From: Polaribacter sp. MED152
GTDB lineage: Bacteria; Bacteroidota; Bacteroidia; Flavobacteriales; Flavobacteriaceae
NCBI RefSeq assembly: GCF_000152945.2
Contig: NC_020830.1
Span: forward strand, 558,001 to 622,000
Direction of reading: 5' to 3'
Length of the DNA: 64,000 nucleotides
Positions 42,859-50,517 of the stretch are shown here, in pieces (the stretch's first letter is position 1; each line of letters begins with the position of its first letter). The position numbers were made by a program, and so were the translations under genes. The notes below the pieces were generated by a model, which was not told the origin of the DNA, did no database searches, and saw only the letters and a program-made list of their open reading frames with translations.

Positions 42859-43674
42859 ATGGATTTTAAAACAAAAGTGATTCAAAAAAGGTATGATGGT
42901 TATTTAGCCACTTCAAGTCTATGGCTTAACCAGCCTATCTTTGGTCTACACCAATTTAAAATTGATTCTTTATCTCATAAAATTGATGTTTTACTTGATG
43001 ATAAAATTCGATTAGGTAAGTACATAGAGCGATTTGTATCCAATCATTTAGCTACCAAAAATAACATTAAAATCGTTGCTGAAAATAACCAGATTCTTAA
43101 AGAAAAAAGAACTTTAGGAGAATTGGATTGTTTACTATTAAAAGACGATAAACCCATTCATCTTGAAATTATTTATAAGTTTTATTTGTATGATGATTCT
43201 GTAGGATCCAATGAAATAGAACATTTTATTGGGCCTAATAGAAAAGATGCTTTGATTGAAAAGATAACAAAACTAAAGGATAAGCAACTGCCTTTGCTTT
43301 ATTCAGAAGCCTGCAAGCCTTATTTAAATCAATATAAAATCAATCTAGAAGAAGTACAACAACAAGTTTTGTTTAAAGCTCAGCTATTTCTGCCTTATTC
43401 CAATCAAGATATTGACTTTCAAATTTTAAATAAAGATTGTGTTCAAGGTTATTATATTCAACTTAAAGAATTAAAAGAATTTACAGATTTTAAATTTTAC
43501 ATACCAACTAAGAAAGATTGGCTTATTACACCTCATGAACAAGTAAATTGGATTGAATTCACTGAATTTAAAAGAGTTTTAGATGAGTTTGTATCTCGAA
43601 AATTTTCTCCTTTAGTTTGGATAAAATCAAAAAAAGGAAACCTAACTAAAGGTTTTGTTGTTTGGTGGGTATAA
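42859..43674 (+). CDS. DUF1853 family protein, nuclease-like
   Basis: 271 residues. GELDCLLLKDDKPIHLEIIYKFYLYD spans about 87-112 and is the DUF1853 hallmark; I show its key residues as E88, D90, E103 and K107, with E58 in an upstream helix (YIERFV). The spacing resembles a PD-(D/E)XK nuclease core (Glu in a helix, Asp at the end of a strand, then Glu-x-x-x-Lys in place of Glu-x-Lys). FIGPNRKDAL follows. Whether it cuts DNA is not known to me. It is monocistronic with a terminator. Confidence 0.8.
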   Translation: MDFKTKVIQKRYDGYLATSSLWLNQPIFGLHQFKIDSLSHKIDVLLDDKIRLGKYIERFVSNHLATKNNIKIVAENNQILKEKRTLGELDCLLLKDDKPIHLEIIYKFYLYDDSVGSNEIEHFIGPNRKDALIEKITKLKDKQLPLLYSEACKPYLNQYKINLEEVQQQVLFKAQLFLPYSNQDIDFQILNKDCVQGYYIQLKELKEFTDFKFYIPTKKDWLITPHEQVNWIEFTEFKRVLDEFVSRKFSPLVWIKSKKGNLTKGFVVWWV

Positions 43675-43706
43675 AAAAAGGGAACTCAATTTGAGTTCCC
43701 TTTTTT
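43675..43706. terminator. Bidirectional intrinsic terminator
   Basis: Arms 43675-43687 and 43693-43705 (core AGGGAACTC/GAGTTCCCT), loop AATTT, A-run before and T-run after. It serves the DUF1853 gene and the convergent efflux operon. Confidence 0.92.
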
Positions 43707-43728
43707 AATCTTTATTATTTAACAGCTT

Positions 43729-44841
43729 TTAGTTGTTACTAACTTCCATAATTCCTGAAGTCTTGTTCCAAATTTTAATTTCGTCTTCTTCAGTAATTCC
43801 TTCTAAAACTTCTACATTAACACCATCTGAAGTACCTAACTTTAAGGTTCTTCTTTCGAAAGTACCTTCGCCTGTTTTTACTTCTACATAAGGCTCTTCT
43901 GTTTTATTATCAAACTTTAGTAAAGCCTCTTTTATAGATAAAACACTGTCTTTTTTCTCTAAAACAATATCTGCATTAGCACTATAACCAGCTCTAATAA
44001 AATAGTTATTATCTAAGGAAACATCTGCTTTAATTTTAAATTGTACAGCACCACCTTCTTCTGTTCCTTTAGGAGCAATAAAGTTTAGTTTAGCTGGGAA
44101 TTTTTTACCTTCTATAGCACCTATAGATACTTCAATATCTGCACCATTTTGTAGTTTACCTACTTCAGATTCATCTACTTTTCCTTCAAAGATCATTTTA
44201 CTCATATCTGCAATAGAAGCAATTGTTGTACCTGCGTTAAAGTTGTTAGATTGAATTACTTGATCTCCTTCCTTTACAGGAATTTCTAAAATAGTTCCAG
44301 AAATCTGAGCCATAATATTGGTATTTGCAGAACCTCCAGTACCAGCAGAACCTCTTTTAATGATTAAATAATCATTTTGAGCATTTTTTAAATCTTGCTT
44401 TGCTTGGTCGTAAGTTAATTCTACGTTTTCAAATTCTTGTCTAGAAATAACACCTTTATCAAATAGATTTTTATTTCTATCATACTGTACCTTAGCATTA
44501 TCTAATCTAATTTGAATGTTATTTACTCTACCTTTTGCACTAATTAATGATTGCTCATTAGGTACAACTCTTACAGTAGCAATTAAATCACCCTTTTTAA
44601 CTTTAGAGCCTTCTAACAACATTATTTTATCAATAATACCTGTAATTTGTGGCTTAATTTCAATTTCTTCTAGTGGTGTAACTTTACCAGTAGCAACAGT
44701 TTTCTTAACTATTGTAGTTTTAAATGCAGTTTCTGTTTCGTACTCAACAATGCTCTTCTTGTTCTTTTTTCCGAACCAAATTAAGGCTGCTACAAATAGT
44801 ACACCTATAACTATTAAAATTATTTTTGCTCTTTTACTCAT
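43729..44841 (-). CDS. MacA-like periplasmic adaptor (membrane-fusion protein)
   Basis: 370 residues. An N-terminal membrane anchor (about 5-23) is followed by a lipoyl half-motif IKPQITGIIDKIMLLEGSKV (about 62-81), a short coiled coil (about 100-155), the second lipoyl half IMAQISGTILEIPVKEGDQV and a beta-barrel. It links an inner-membrane MacB-type exporter to a TolC channel. It is the last gene of the ATPase-permease-permease-adaptor operon. No TolC gene is in the operon, so it must borrow one encoded elsewhere. Confidence 0.9.
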   Translation of the reverse strand: MSKRAKIILIVIGVLFVAALIWFGKKNKKSIVEYETETAFKTTIVKKTVATGKVTPLEEIEIKPQITGIIDKIMLLEGSKVKKGDLIATVRVVPNEQSLISAKGRVNNIQIRLDNAKVQYDRNKNLFDKGVISRQEFENVELTYDQAKQDLKNAQNDYLIIKRGSAGTGGSANTNIMAQISGTILEIPVKEGDQVIQSNNFNAGTTIASIADMSKMIFEGKVDESEVGKLQNGADIEVSIGAIEGKKFPAKLNFIAPKGTEEGGAVQFKIKADVSLDNNYFIRAGYSANADIVLEKKDSVLSIKEALLKFDNKTEEPYVEVKTGEGTFERRTLKLGTSDGVNVEVLEGITEEDEIKIWNKTSGIMEVSNN

Positions 44842-44859
44842 GATTTTAGTTGATTATTT

Positions 44860-46104
44860 TTATTCTTCTCTTAATGCTTCTATTGGTCTAACAACTGTAG
44901 CCATATGTGCAGGTATTAAACCTATTAGTGTACCTAACACAATTAATGTTACAAATGCTATAATAATTATTGGAATATTTACGGTTGGATTAATTAGTGC
45001 TGCATCATCTCCTTGCCCAAAAGCAGAATCGATAAAATATAGGATTAAACCTCCAAATACAATACCCAGCATTCCTGCTATTGTTGTAAGAAATACAGAT
45101 TCTAATATAATTTGTTGACGAATACTTTTAGGAGTTGCACCTAAAGCTCTTCTAATTCCTATTTCTTGTGTTCTTTCTTTAACTGTAATTAGTAAGATAT
45201 TACCAATAGCAAATACTCCTGCAATTAAAGTGGCAATACCTACAAACCAAGTCATGAATTGTAACCCTGTTAAAAACCCAGTTACTTTTGCAATTTGAAC
45301 TCCTAAGTTAAAAGAACCAAATGCTCTTTTATCTTCTGGGTGCACATTATGCAAACTTTTAAGCGTTAAAATTACATCACTCTCCATTTGCTCAATATCT
45401 ATACCTTCATTGGCTGTAATTACCATCCAATCTATATTATTGGCTGTATTGTAAACCCTTTTGAATGTGGTAAAAGGTATGAATGCAGTATCTCCATCCA
45501 AATCAATTCCATTAGATGAGCCATAAACTCCAACAACTTTGTAATTTATACTATTAATTTTAATGTACTCACCTATTGGCTCTTCTCCTTTATCAAAAAG
45601 TTGTTTGTACATATTTTCTGAGATAACTGTTATTTTAGCTGATGATAAAATATCGTTCTCATTAATAAATCTTCCAAAGATTAATTTCTTTTTTTGAATT
45701 TGATCTAGAACTGGATAATCTCCACTTACTGAAAAATTACCAGATTTAAAATCATGTATAATTAGATTATTGGTTTGATTTCTTGGTGCTAACAATTTAA
45801 TTTCATCTTGATATTCAGATTTTAACACCTCTATATCACTCATTTTAAGACGAAACCTTCTACCCTCTTGAAAACCTTTAAAAGGTGTGTCTGTAGACTG
45901 CGTCCAAACAAAAACACTGTTTGTTGCAAAGTCTCCAAAAATCTTTTTAAAACCATTGTCTACACCTCTTGCAGCTCCTAATAAAACTACTAAAAGAAAT
46001 ATACCCCAAAGAACACCAATAATTGTAATTGCGGTTCTCACTTTATTTTTACGGATGCTTCCGTAAATTTCTTGCCAAGTATCTGAATCAAATAAAAACT
46101 TCAT
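44860..46104 (-). CDS. MacB-type ABC permease (FtsX domain), copy 2
   Basis: 414 residues. A first membrane segment (about 21-43) precedes a large MacB-PCD periplasmic domain (about 45-270), then three C-terminal segments (about 280-305, 330-355, 370-395) of the FtsX fold. Between them is RTQEIGIRRALGATPKSIRQ, the coupling helix of MacB permeases; the C-terminus reads VVRPIEALREE. It is a separate chain from its ATPase, unlike E. coli MacB. It pairs with the sister permease two bases upstream, probably as a heterodimer. Confidence 0.92.
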   Translation of the reverse strand: MKFLFDSDTWQEIYGSIRKNKVRTAITIIGVLWGIFLLVVLLGAARGVDNGFKKIFGDFATNSVFVWTQSTDTPFKGFQEGRRFRLKMSDIEVLKSEYQDEIKLLAPRNQTNNLIIHDFKSGNFSVSGDYPVLDQIQKKKLIFGRFINENDILSSAKITVISENMYKQLFDKGEEPIGEYIKINSINYKVVGVYGSSNGIDLDGDTAFIPFTTFKRVYNTANNIDWMVITANEGIDIEQMESDVILTLKSLHNVHPEDKRAFGSFNLGVQIAKVTGFLTGLQFMTWFVGIATLIAGVFAIGNILLITVKERTQEIGIRRALGATPKSIRQQIILESVFLTTIAGMLGIVFGGLILYFIDSAFGQGDDAALINPTVNIPIIIIAFVTLIVLGTLIGLIPAHMATVVRPIEALREE

Positions 46105-46106
46105 AA

Positions 46107-47339
46107 TTAATCTGCTCTTAGTGCTACAATTGGTTTAATATTGGCTGCTTTTTTAGCAGGTATGTAACTTGCTATTAAACCTGATAGAATTAATACTACA
46201 GTAGCCCCAACAACAATACCTGTGCTTACGCTTGGGTCTTTAATAAAGTAATCTTCTTCTAGACTATTACCAATTAAACTTAATAGGTATGTACCAAAAG
46301 ATAAGCCTAAATACCCTGCTAATGTGGTTATTAAAACCGTTTCTTGAACTACAATACCTACAATAGATGATGGTTTTGCGCCAAGGGCTTTACGAATACC
46401 AAATTCTTTAGTTCTTTCTTTAATCACAAAAATCATAATGTTAGAAATACCTATAATACCTGCTACTAAAGTTCCTGAACCTACAAGAATTACAATGGCA
46501 TAAAGTATTCCCATAAATTGGCCAACTCCTTTATTTGCTTCTGCCATATTTTGCACGGAAAGTGCACTTTGATCATCTGGATGAATGTTCATCTTATTCC
46601 TTAAATCACGCTCCATTTGATTTCCAAAAGCAACAGCTGCATCTAAACTTAATTTAGGATTGTACCCTAAGGCAATTTGACTAATATAGTCGTTATTACC
46701 ATAAATCATTTGAGCTGTACTTAAAGGAATAAATGCTTTACGCTCTTCATTATCACCACCTTCATCAGAGAAAATACCAATAATTAAATAAGAACTTCCG
46801 TTAACATTTAAACGTTTACCTAAAGCTGGTTTTTGACCAAATAAATCTTCTTTAATTAATCTACCAATGACAATTACCTTCGCTTTATCTTTAATATCTC
46901 TTTCATTAACATATCTCCCTTCATTAATAATCGTTTTTTCTAAAAATTGATGATCTGGATTGATAGCCATTACACTGTAATTACTGGCCTCATTTTTATA
47001 TTTAAGTGTAAAATTCTTGTAAATTCTAGATGATTTATATTGAATTTTATTTCCATATTCATCATTAATATAGTCGTAATCACCATTTCTCAATTGAATT
47101 GTTCTACCTGTCTGTAAACCCCTGTAAGGTTTTGTAGTTTTCCAAACTCTTACAAACATTGCATTCTGTGCATCATCTGCAAATGCATCTGTAAAAGTGT
47201 TACTTAACCCACTTACAATACCAAAAAGTAAGGTGAATAATAAAATTGCGAAAGCCACAGTAAAACCAGACATTACAGAACGTAATCTGTTTTTATTGAT
47301 GCTCTGAAAAATTTCTCTCCATCTATCTAAATCGAACAT
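46107..47339 (-). CDS. MacB-type ABC permease (FtsX domain), copy 1
   Basis: 410 residues with the same layout as its neighbour: membrane segment about 22-44, periplasmic MacB-PCD domain, three C-terminal segments, coupling helix RTKEFGIRKALGAKPSSIVG, and ending IKPIVALRAD. The two permeases are clearly paralogous but much diverged. Start and stop are within two bases of the neighbouring genes. Mechanotransmission without substrate passage through the membrane is how MacB works (established), so the cargo would be periplasmic. Confidence 0.92.
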   Translation of the reverse strand: MFDLDRWREIFQSINKNRLRSVMSGFTVAFAILLFTLLFGIVSGLSNTFTDAFADDAQNAMFVRVWKTTKPYRGLQTGRTIQLRNGDYDYINDEYGNKIQYKSSRIYKNFTLKYKNEASNYSVMAINPDHQFLEKTIINEGRYVNERDIKDKAKVIVIGRLIKEDLFGQKPALGKRLNVNGSSYLIIGIFSDEGGDNEERKAFIPLSTAQMIYGNNDYISQIALGYNPKLSLDAAVAFGNQMERDLRNKMNIHPDDQSALSVQNMAEANKGVGQFMGILYAIVILVGSGTLVAGIIGISNIMIFVIKERTKEFGIRKALGAKPSSIVGIVVQETVLITTLAGYLGLSFGTYLLSLIGNSLEEDYFIKDPSVSTGIVVGATVVLILSGLIASYIPAKKAANIKPIVALRAD

Positions 47340-47341
47340 AA

Positions 47342-48034
47342 TTAGACTGCTTTAGATGCTTTTGTAAATTCGTCACTAATAATAACGCCATCTTTTAAAC
47401 GAACAATTCTCTTTGTTTGCTCTGCTACTTCTTCTTCGTGAGTAATTACAAATACAGTCATTCCTTCGTCATTAATGTCTTTTAACAAGTCCATCACAGA
47501 ATCTGTAGTTGTAGAATCTAATGCTCCTGTTGGCTCATCTGCTAAAACAACTTTTGGTTTAGTAACCAATGCTCTTGCAATGGCAACACGTTGTTTTTGA
47601 CCACCAGAAAGTTCGTTTGGTAAATGATTTGCCCAATCTTTTAAACCTACTTTTTCTAAGTAATCTAAAGCAATTTGTAAACGTTCTTTTCTACCCATTC
47701 CTTTATAATACAAAGGAAGTGCAACGTTTTCTAATGCAGTTTTATATGAAATTAGGTTAAATGATTGAAATATAAATCCTAAAAATTTATTTCTTAACAG
47801 TGCTGCTTTTTTCTCATTCATGTCTTTTATAAGCTGACCATTTAAATAATAATCACCTTCATCATGAATATCTAACAAACCTACAATGTTTAGTAACGTA
47901 GATTTACCAGAACCTGAAGAACCCATAATAGATACAAATTCGCCTTCTTTAATATGTAAATCAATACCTTTTAAAACATGTAGTGAGTCTTTTCCTATTG
48001 GATAAGATTTGTGCAGTTTTTCTATTTTTATCAT
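47342..48034 (-). CDS. MacB/LolD-type ABC ATPase
   Basis: 230 residues with all motifs intact: Walker A GSSGSGKST (about 38-46), Q-loop FIFQSFNLI, signature LSGGQKQRVAIARAL, Walker B VVLADEPTGALD and H-loop VITHEEEVAE. It powers the two FtsX-type permeases downstream. It is the first gene of the operon. This standard ATPase is a useful contrast to the degenerate one in the exporter at 28823. The 222-base gap to 48257 shows no gene. Confidence 0.95.
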   Translation of the reverse strand: MIKIEKLHKSYPIGKDSLHVLKGIDLHIKEGEFVSIMGSSGSGKSTLLNIVGLLDIHDEGDYYLNGQLIKDMNEKKAALLRNKFLGFIFQSFNLISYKTALENVALPLYYKGMGRKERLQIALDYLEKVGLKDWANHLPNELSGGQKQRVAIARALVTKPKVVLADEPTGALDSTTTDSVMDLLKDINDEGMTVFVITHEEEVAEQTKRIVRLKDGVIISDEFTKASKAV

Positions 48035-48256
48035 GGGTTGGTTAATTTTATACTAAAGTATTGAATGCTATTTGAAGCGCTTATTAATTTTTTGTTAAAA
48101 GCCCTTATTTAGAACAATACAACCATAAGACGTATCAGTATAAATTATGTTACAAAAAAATTACAAAAAGAATTAAAATTTCTAAAAATTAGTAGATGGC
48201 AGAATCATCAGGTTTACATAATAAATTCCTAAATTAGCAGTTAATCAAGATATAAC

Positions 48257-48670
48257 ATGATTACTATCCCTAAGAATAAAAAATTAATACTGTTTGATGG
48301 TGTTTGCAATCTTTGCAATTCTGCAGTATTAAAAATAATAAAGTACGATAAAAAAGATGTTTTTCTTTTTGCTGCTTTAGATTCTGATACTGGTAAAAAA
48401 GTAATTCAACATTTAAAAATTGATGTAGAAAAAATAGACTCTATCATTTTGTATGAGCCTAATGTTTCTTATGAAATTAAATCTACAGCTGCCTTAAAAA
48501 TTGCCCAAGATTTTGGTGGTATTTGGTGGTTAACTAGTGTGTTTATGTTTATACCCGAAACTATTAGAAATTATGTGTATGATTACATTGCAAAAAACCG
48601 TTACAAATGGTTTGGCAAAAAACAACATTGCTTACTACCTAATTCTAAATTAAAAGCAAAATTTATTTAA
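48257..48670 (+). CDS. DCC-family thiol-disulfide oxidoreductase-like protein (DUF393)
   Basis: 137 residues. The DxxCxxC signature is FDGVCNLCN (about 13-21) at the end of the first strand, as in thioredoxin-like DCC proteins. It ends with the family's WFGKKQHCLLP segment. It is likely cytoplasmic, with redox activity that is not proven for the family. It begins a run of co-directional genes with small spacings. Confidence 0.9.
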   Translation: MITIPKNKKLILFDGVCNLCNSAVLKIIKYDKKDVFLFAALDSDTGKKVIQHLKIDVEKIDSIILYEPNVSYEIKSTAALKIAQDFGGIWWLTSVFMFIPETIRNYVYDYIAKNRYKWFGKKQHCLLPNSKLKAKFI

Positions 48671-48690
48671 CATTAAACTTCCCCCTACAA

Positions 48691-49005
48691 ATGAAAAAAT
48701 TAAATTTAAAAACCGACATTAAGTTTAAATTCGCAATTGTCATTATTTCTTTATTGGTACTTATTTTAGTACTCAGTTCTCAATTCACAGATAAAAATTT
48801 CTATTTAGTAACCACAATAATTGGCGTTCTTTCTTTAATAGCCATTATTATTTCTGTAATAGGACTTTTAAGATCTATTAAAAATCTAAAACAACCCACA
48901 TCTAAAAGAAGAATTACTTCAATAATTGTAATTGCATTTGTTACGTGCTTATTTTTTTACTTAATTGTAGCCAATATTATTGAAGCTTTAAAACAAATAA
49001 CATAA
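48691..49005 (+). CDS. Hypothetical small membrane protein
   Basis: 104 residues with three hydrophobic segments at about 13-29, 35-58 and 76-98, separated by basic loops (RSIKNLKQPTSKRR). No family recognised. Its stop is directly followed by the ATG of the HAD phosphatase gene, so they are co-translated. Confidence 0.7.
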   Translation: MKKLNLKTDIKFKFAIVIISLLVLILVLSSQFTDKNFYLVTTIIGVLSLIAIIISVIGLLRSIKNLKQPTSKRRITSIIVIAFVTCLFFYLIVANIIEALKQIT

Positions 49006-49665
49006 ATGAATATACCTAAAGAAATTAAATGTGTCATTTTTGATATGGATGGAGTAATTATAGACTCTGAAGAAATTCATAAAAAGGCCTATTATGAAAC
49101 ATTTAATTCAATTAGTGTAAACGTTTCAGATGAATTGTATAAAACATTAACAGGCTCATCTACCATAAATGCATTTCAGAAATTAGTCCATCATTTTAAG
49201 CTAGATTTAAATCCAGAAGATTTGGTATTAGATAAAAGAAAAAGGTACGTAAACTTTTTTGAGAATGATCCTACCCTTCATTTGGTGAAAGGCGTAGAAG
49301 ACTTAATTAAACATTTATACCAGAATGAAGTTACGTTAGTTTTAGCCTCTTCTTCTGCTATGATTAATATTGATAGGGTTTTTACACGATTTAACCTACA
49401 TCAATATTTTAAGGCGAAAATAAGTGGCGCAGATTTAAAGGAATCAAAACCAAATCCTGAGATTTTTGAAAAAGCAGCCATTTTAGGCGGAATTTCTAAA
49501 AAACATTGTGTGGTTATTGAAGATTCGGATAATGGAATTAAAGCTGCAAATGATGCAGGTATTTTTGTGATTGGCTATAAAAACCCAATGGCTAAAGATC
49601 AAACTTTAGAAAATGCAAATTATGTTTCTGATGACTTTCTTCATTTAAAAGCAGCTTTGTTTTAA
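49006..49665 (+). CDS. HAD-family phosphatase/phosphoglucomutase-like hydrolase
   Basis: 219 residues. HAD motif I is FDMDGVIIDSE (about 13-23), motif II is LASSSA (about 113-118), motif III K147 in KESKPNPEIF, and motif IV IEDSDNGIKAA. The cap is of the beta-phosphoglucomutase type (C1). It probably dephosphorylates a small sugar phosphate. Its stop overlaps the next start by one base (TAATG). Confidence 0.9.
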   Translation: MNIPKEIKCVIFDMDGVIIDSEEIHKKAYYETFNSISVNVSDELYKTLTGSSTINAFQKLVHHFKLDLNPEDLVLDKRKRYVNFFENDPTLHLVKGVEDLIKHLYQNEVTLVLASSSAMINIDRVFTRFNLHQYFKAKISGADLKESKPNPEIFEKAAILGGISKKHCVVIEDSDNGIKAANDAGIFVIGYKNPMAKDQTLENANYVSDDFLHLKAALF

Positions 49666-50513
49666 TGGAGAAATTAATTCAGCTCACTACAGAAGATTCA
49701 GAAAATGTAGCTCTTTGGAAAATTACCAATGATAAATCAACAAACAAACACTTATTTCTAATTCATGGAACCTTTTCTGACAAAGATTTCTTTAATGGTT
49801 TTACAGACTATTTTTTAAACTTAGGGTACACTTGTTGGGCATTAGATTGGAGAAATCATGGTGCAAGTAAAAAAACAAACAAAAAATTTAAAATAACTAC
49901 TATTGGTAAATATGATGTTACAGCTGCATTCCGTTATTTAACAGCTACCGAAAATATAAATAAATTACATTGTGTTGCTCATAGTGGAGGAGGAATTGCA
50001 ATTACAGTATGTTTAGTTCATCACCCTGAATTTAAAAAATTCATAAAAAGTATCACACTTTTTGGAGTACAAGCATTTGGGGCAAACACTGGCATCCTAC
50101 AGAATATAAAACTACGAGTAGCTAAGTTATTTTCTAAATTAATTGGGAAAGTACCTGCAAAACTAGCAGGTTCTAAGAATAACGATGAAACCTATTTTAC
50201 CATGAAACAATGGTTTAACTGGAACATCTACAGGCAATTTAAAGACAGTAATCATTTTGATTACGAACCTGAAATGAAAGAAATTAAAATACCAATCATT
50301 TCTTTCTGTGCAAAAGGTGATGACTTTATAGCGCCTAAAGAAGGTTGTCAATTATTTTTAGACGCATTTCAAAACCCAAAAAATGAGTTGGTTTATTGTG
50401 CAAAAGAACTGGGCAATTTAGAAGATTACAATCATAGCAGAATACTAAAGTCTAGAAATTCTATGAAAGAGTTGTGGCCTAAAGCTGCTGCTTGGATGCA
50501 GACACATTCGTAA
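49665..50513 (+). CDS. Alpha/beta-hydrolase
   Basis: 282 residues of the serine-hydrolase fold. Oxyanion segment FLIHGTFSD (about 32-40), nucleophile elbow VAHSGGGIA (about 107-115) with serine in a GxSxG-like AHSGG, an Asp in SFCAKGDDFIAP, and a His in YNHSR near the end. Substrate not evident. It is the last gene of the four-gene run from 48257 and convergent with the M1 aminopeptidase gene, with no terminator between. Confidence 0.85.
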   Translation: MEKLIQLTTEDSENVALWKITNDKSTNKHLFLIHGTFSDKDFFNGFTDYFLNLGYTCWALDWRNHGASKKTNKKFKITTIGKYDVTAAFRYLTATENINKLHCVAHSGGGIAITVCLVHHPEFKKFIKSITLFGVQAFGANTGILQNIKLRVAKLFSKLIGKVPAKLAGSKNNDETYFTMKQWFNWNIYRQFKDSNHFDYEPEMKEIKIPIISFCAKGDDFIAPKEGCQLFLDAFQNPKNELVYCAKELGNLEDYNHSRILKSRNSMKELWPKAAAWMQTHS

Positions 50514-50517
50514 ATTC

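Noticed and set aside
44516..45118. 200-codon open frame on the plus strand
   Set aside because: It runs antisense across the MacA-like adaptor and permease genes, which have clear domains; no start signal or family motif of its own.
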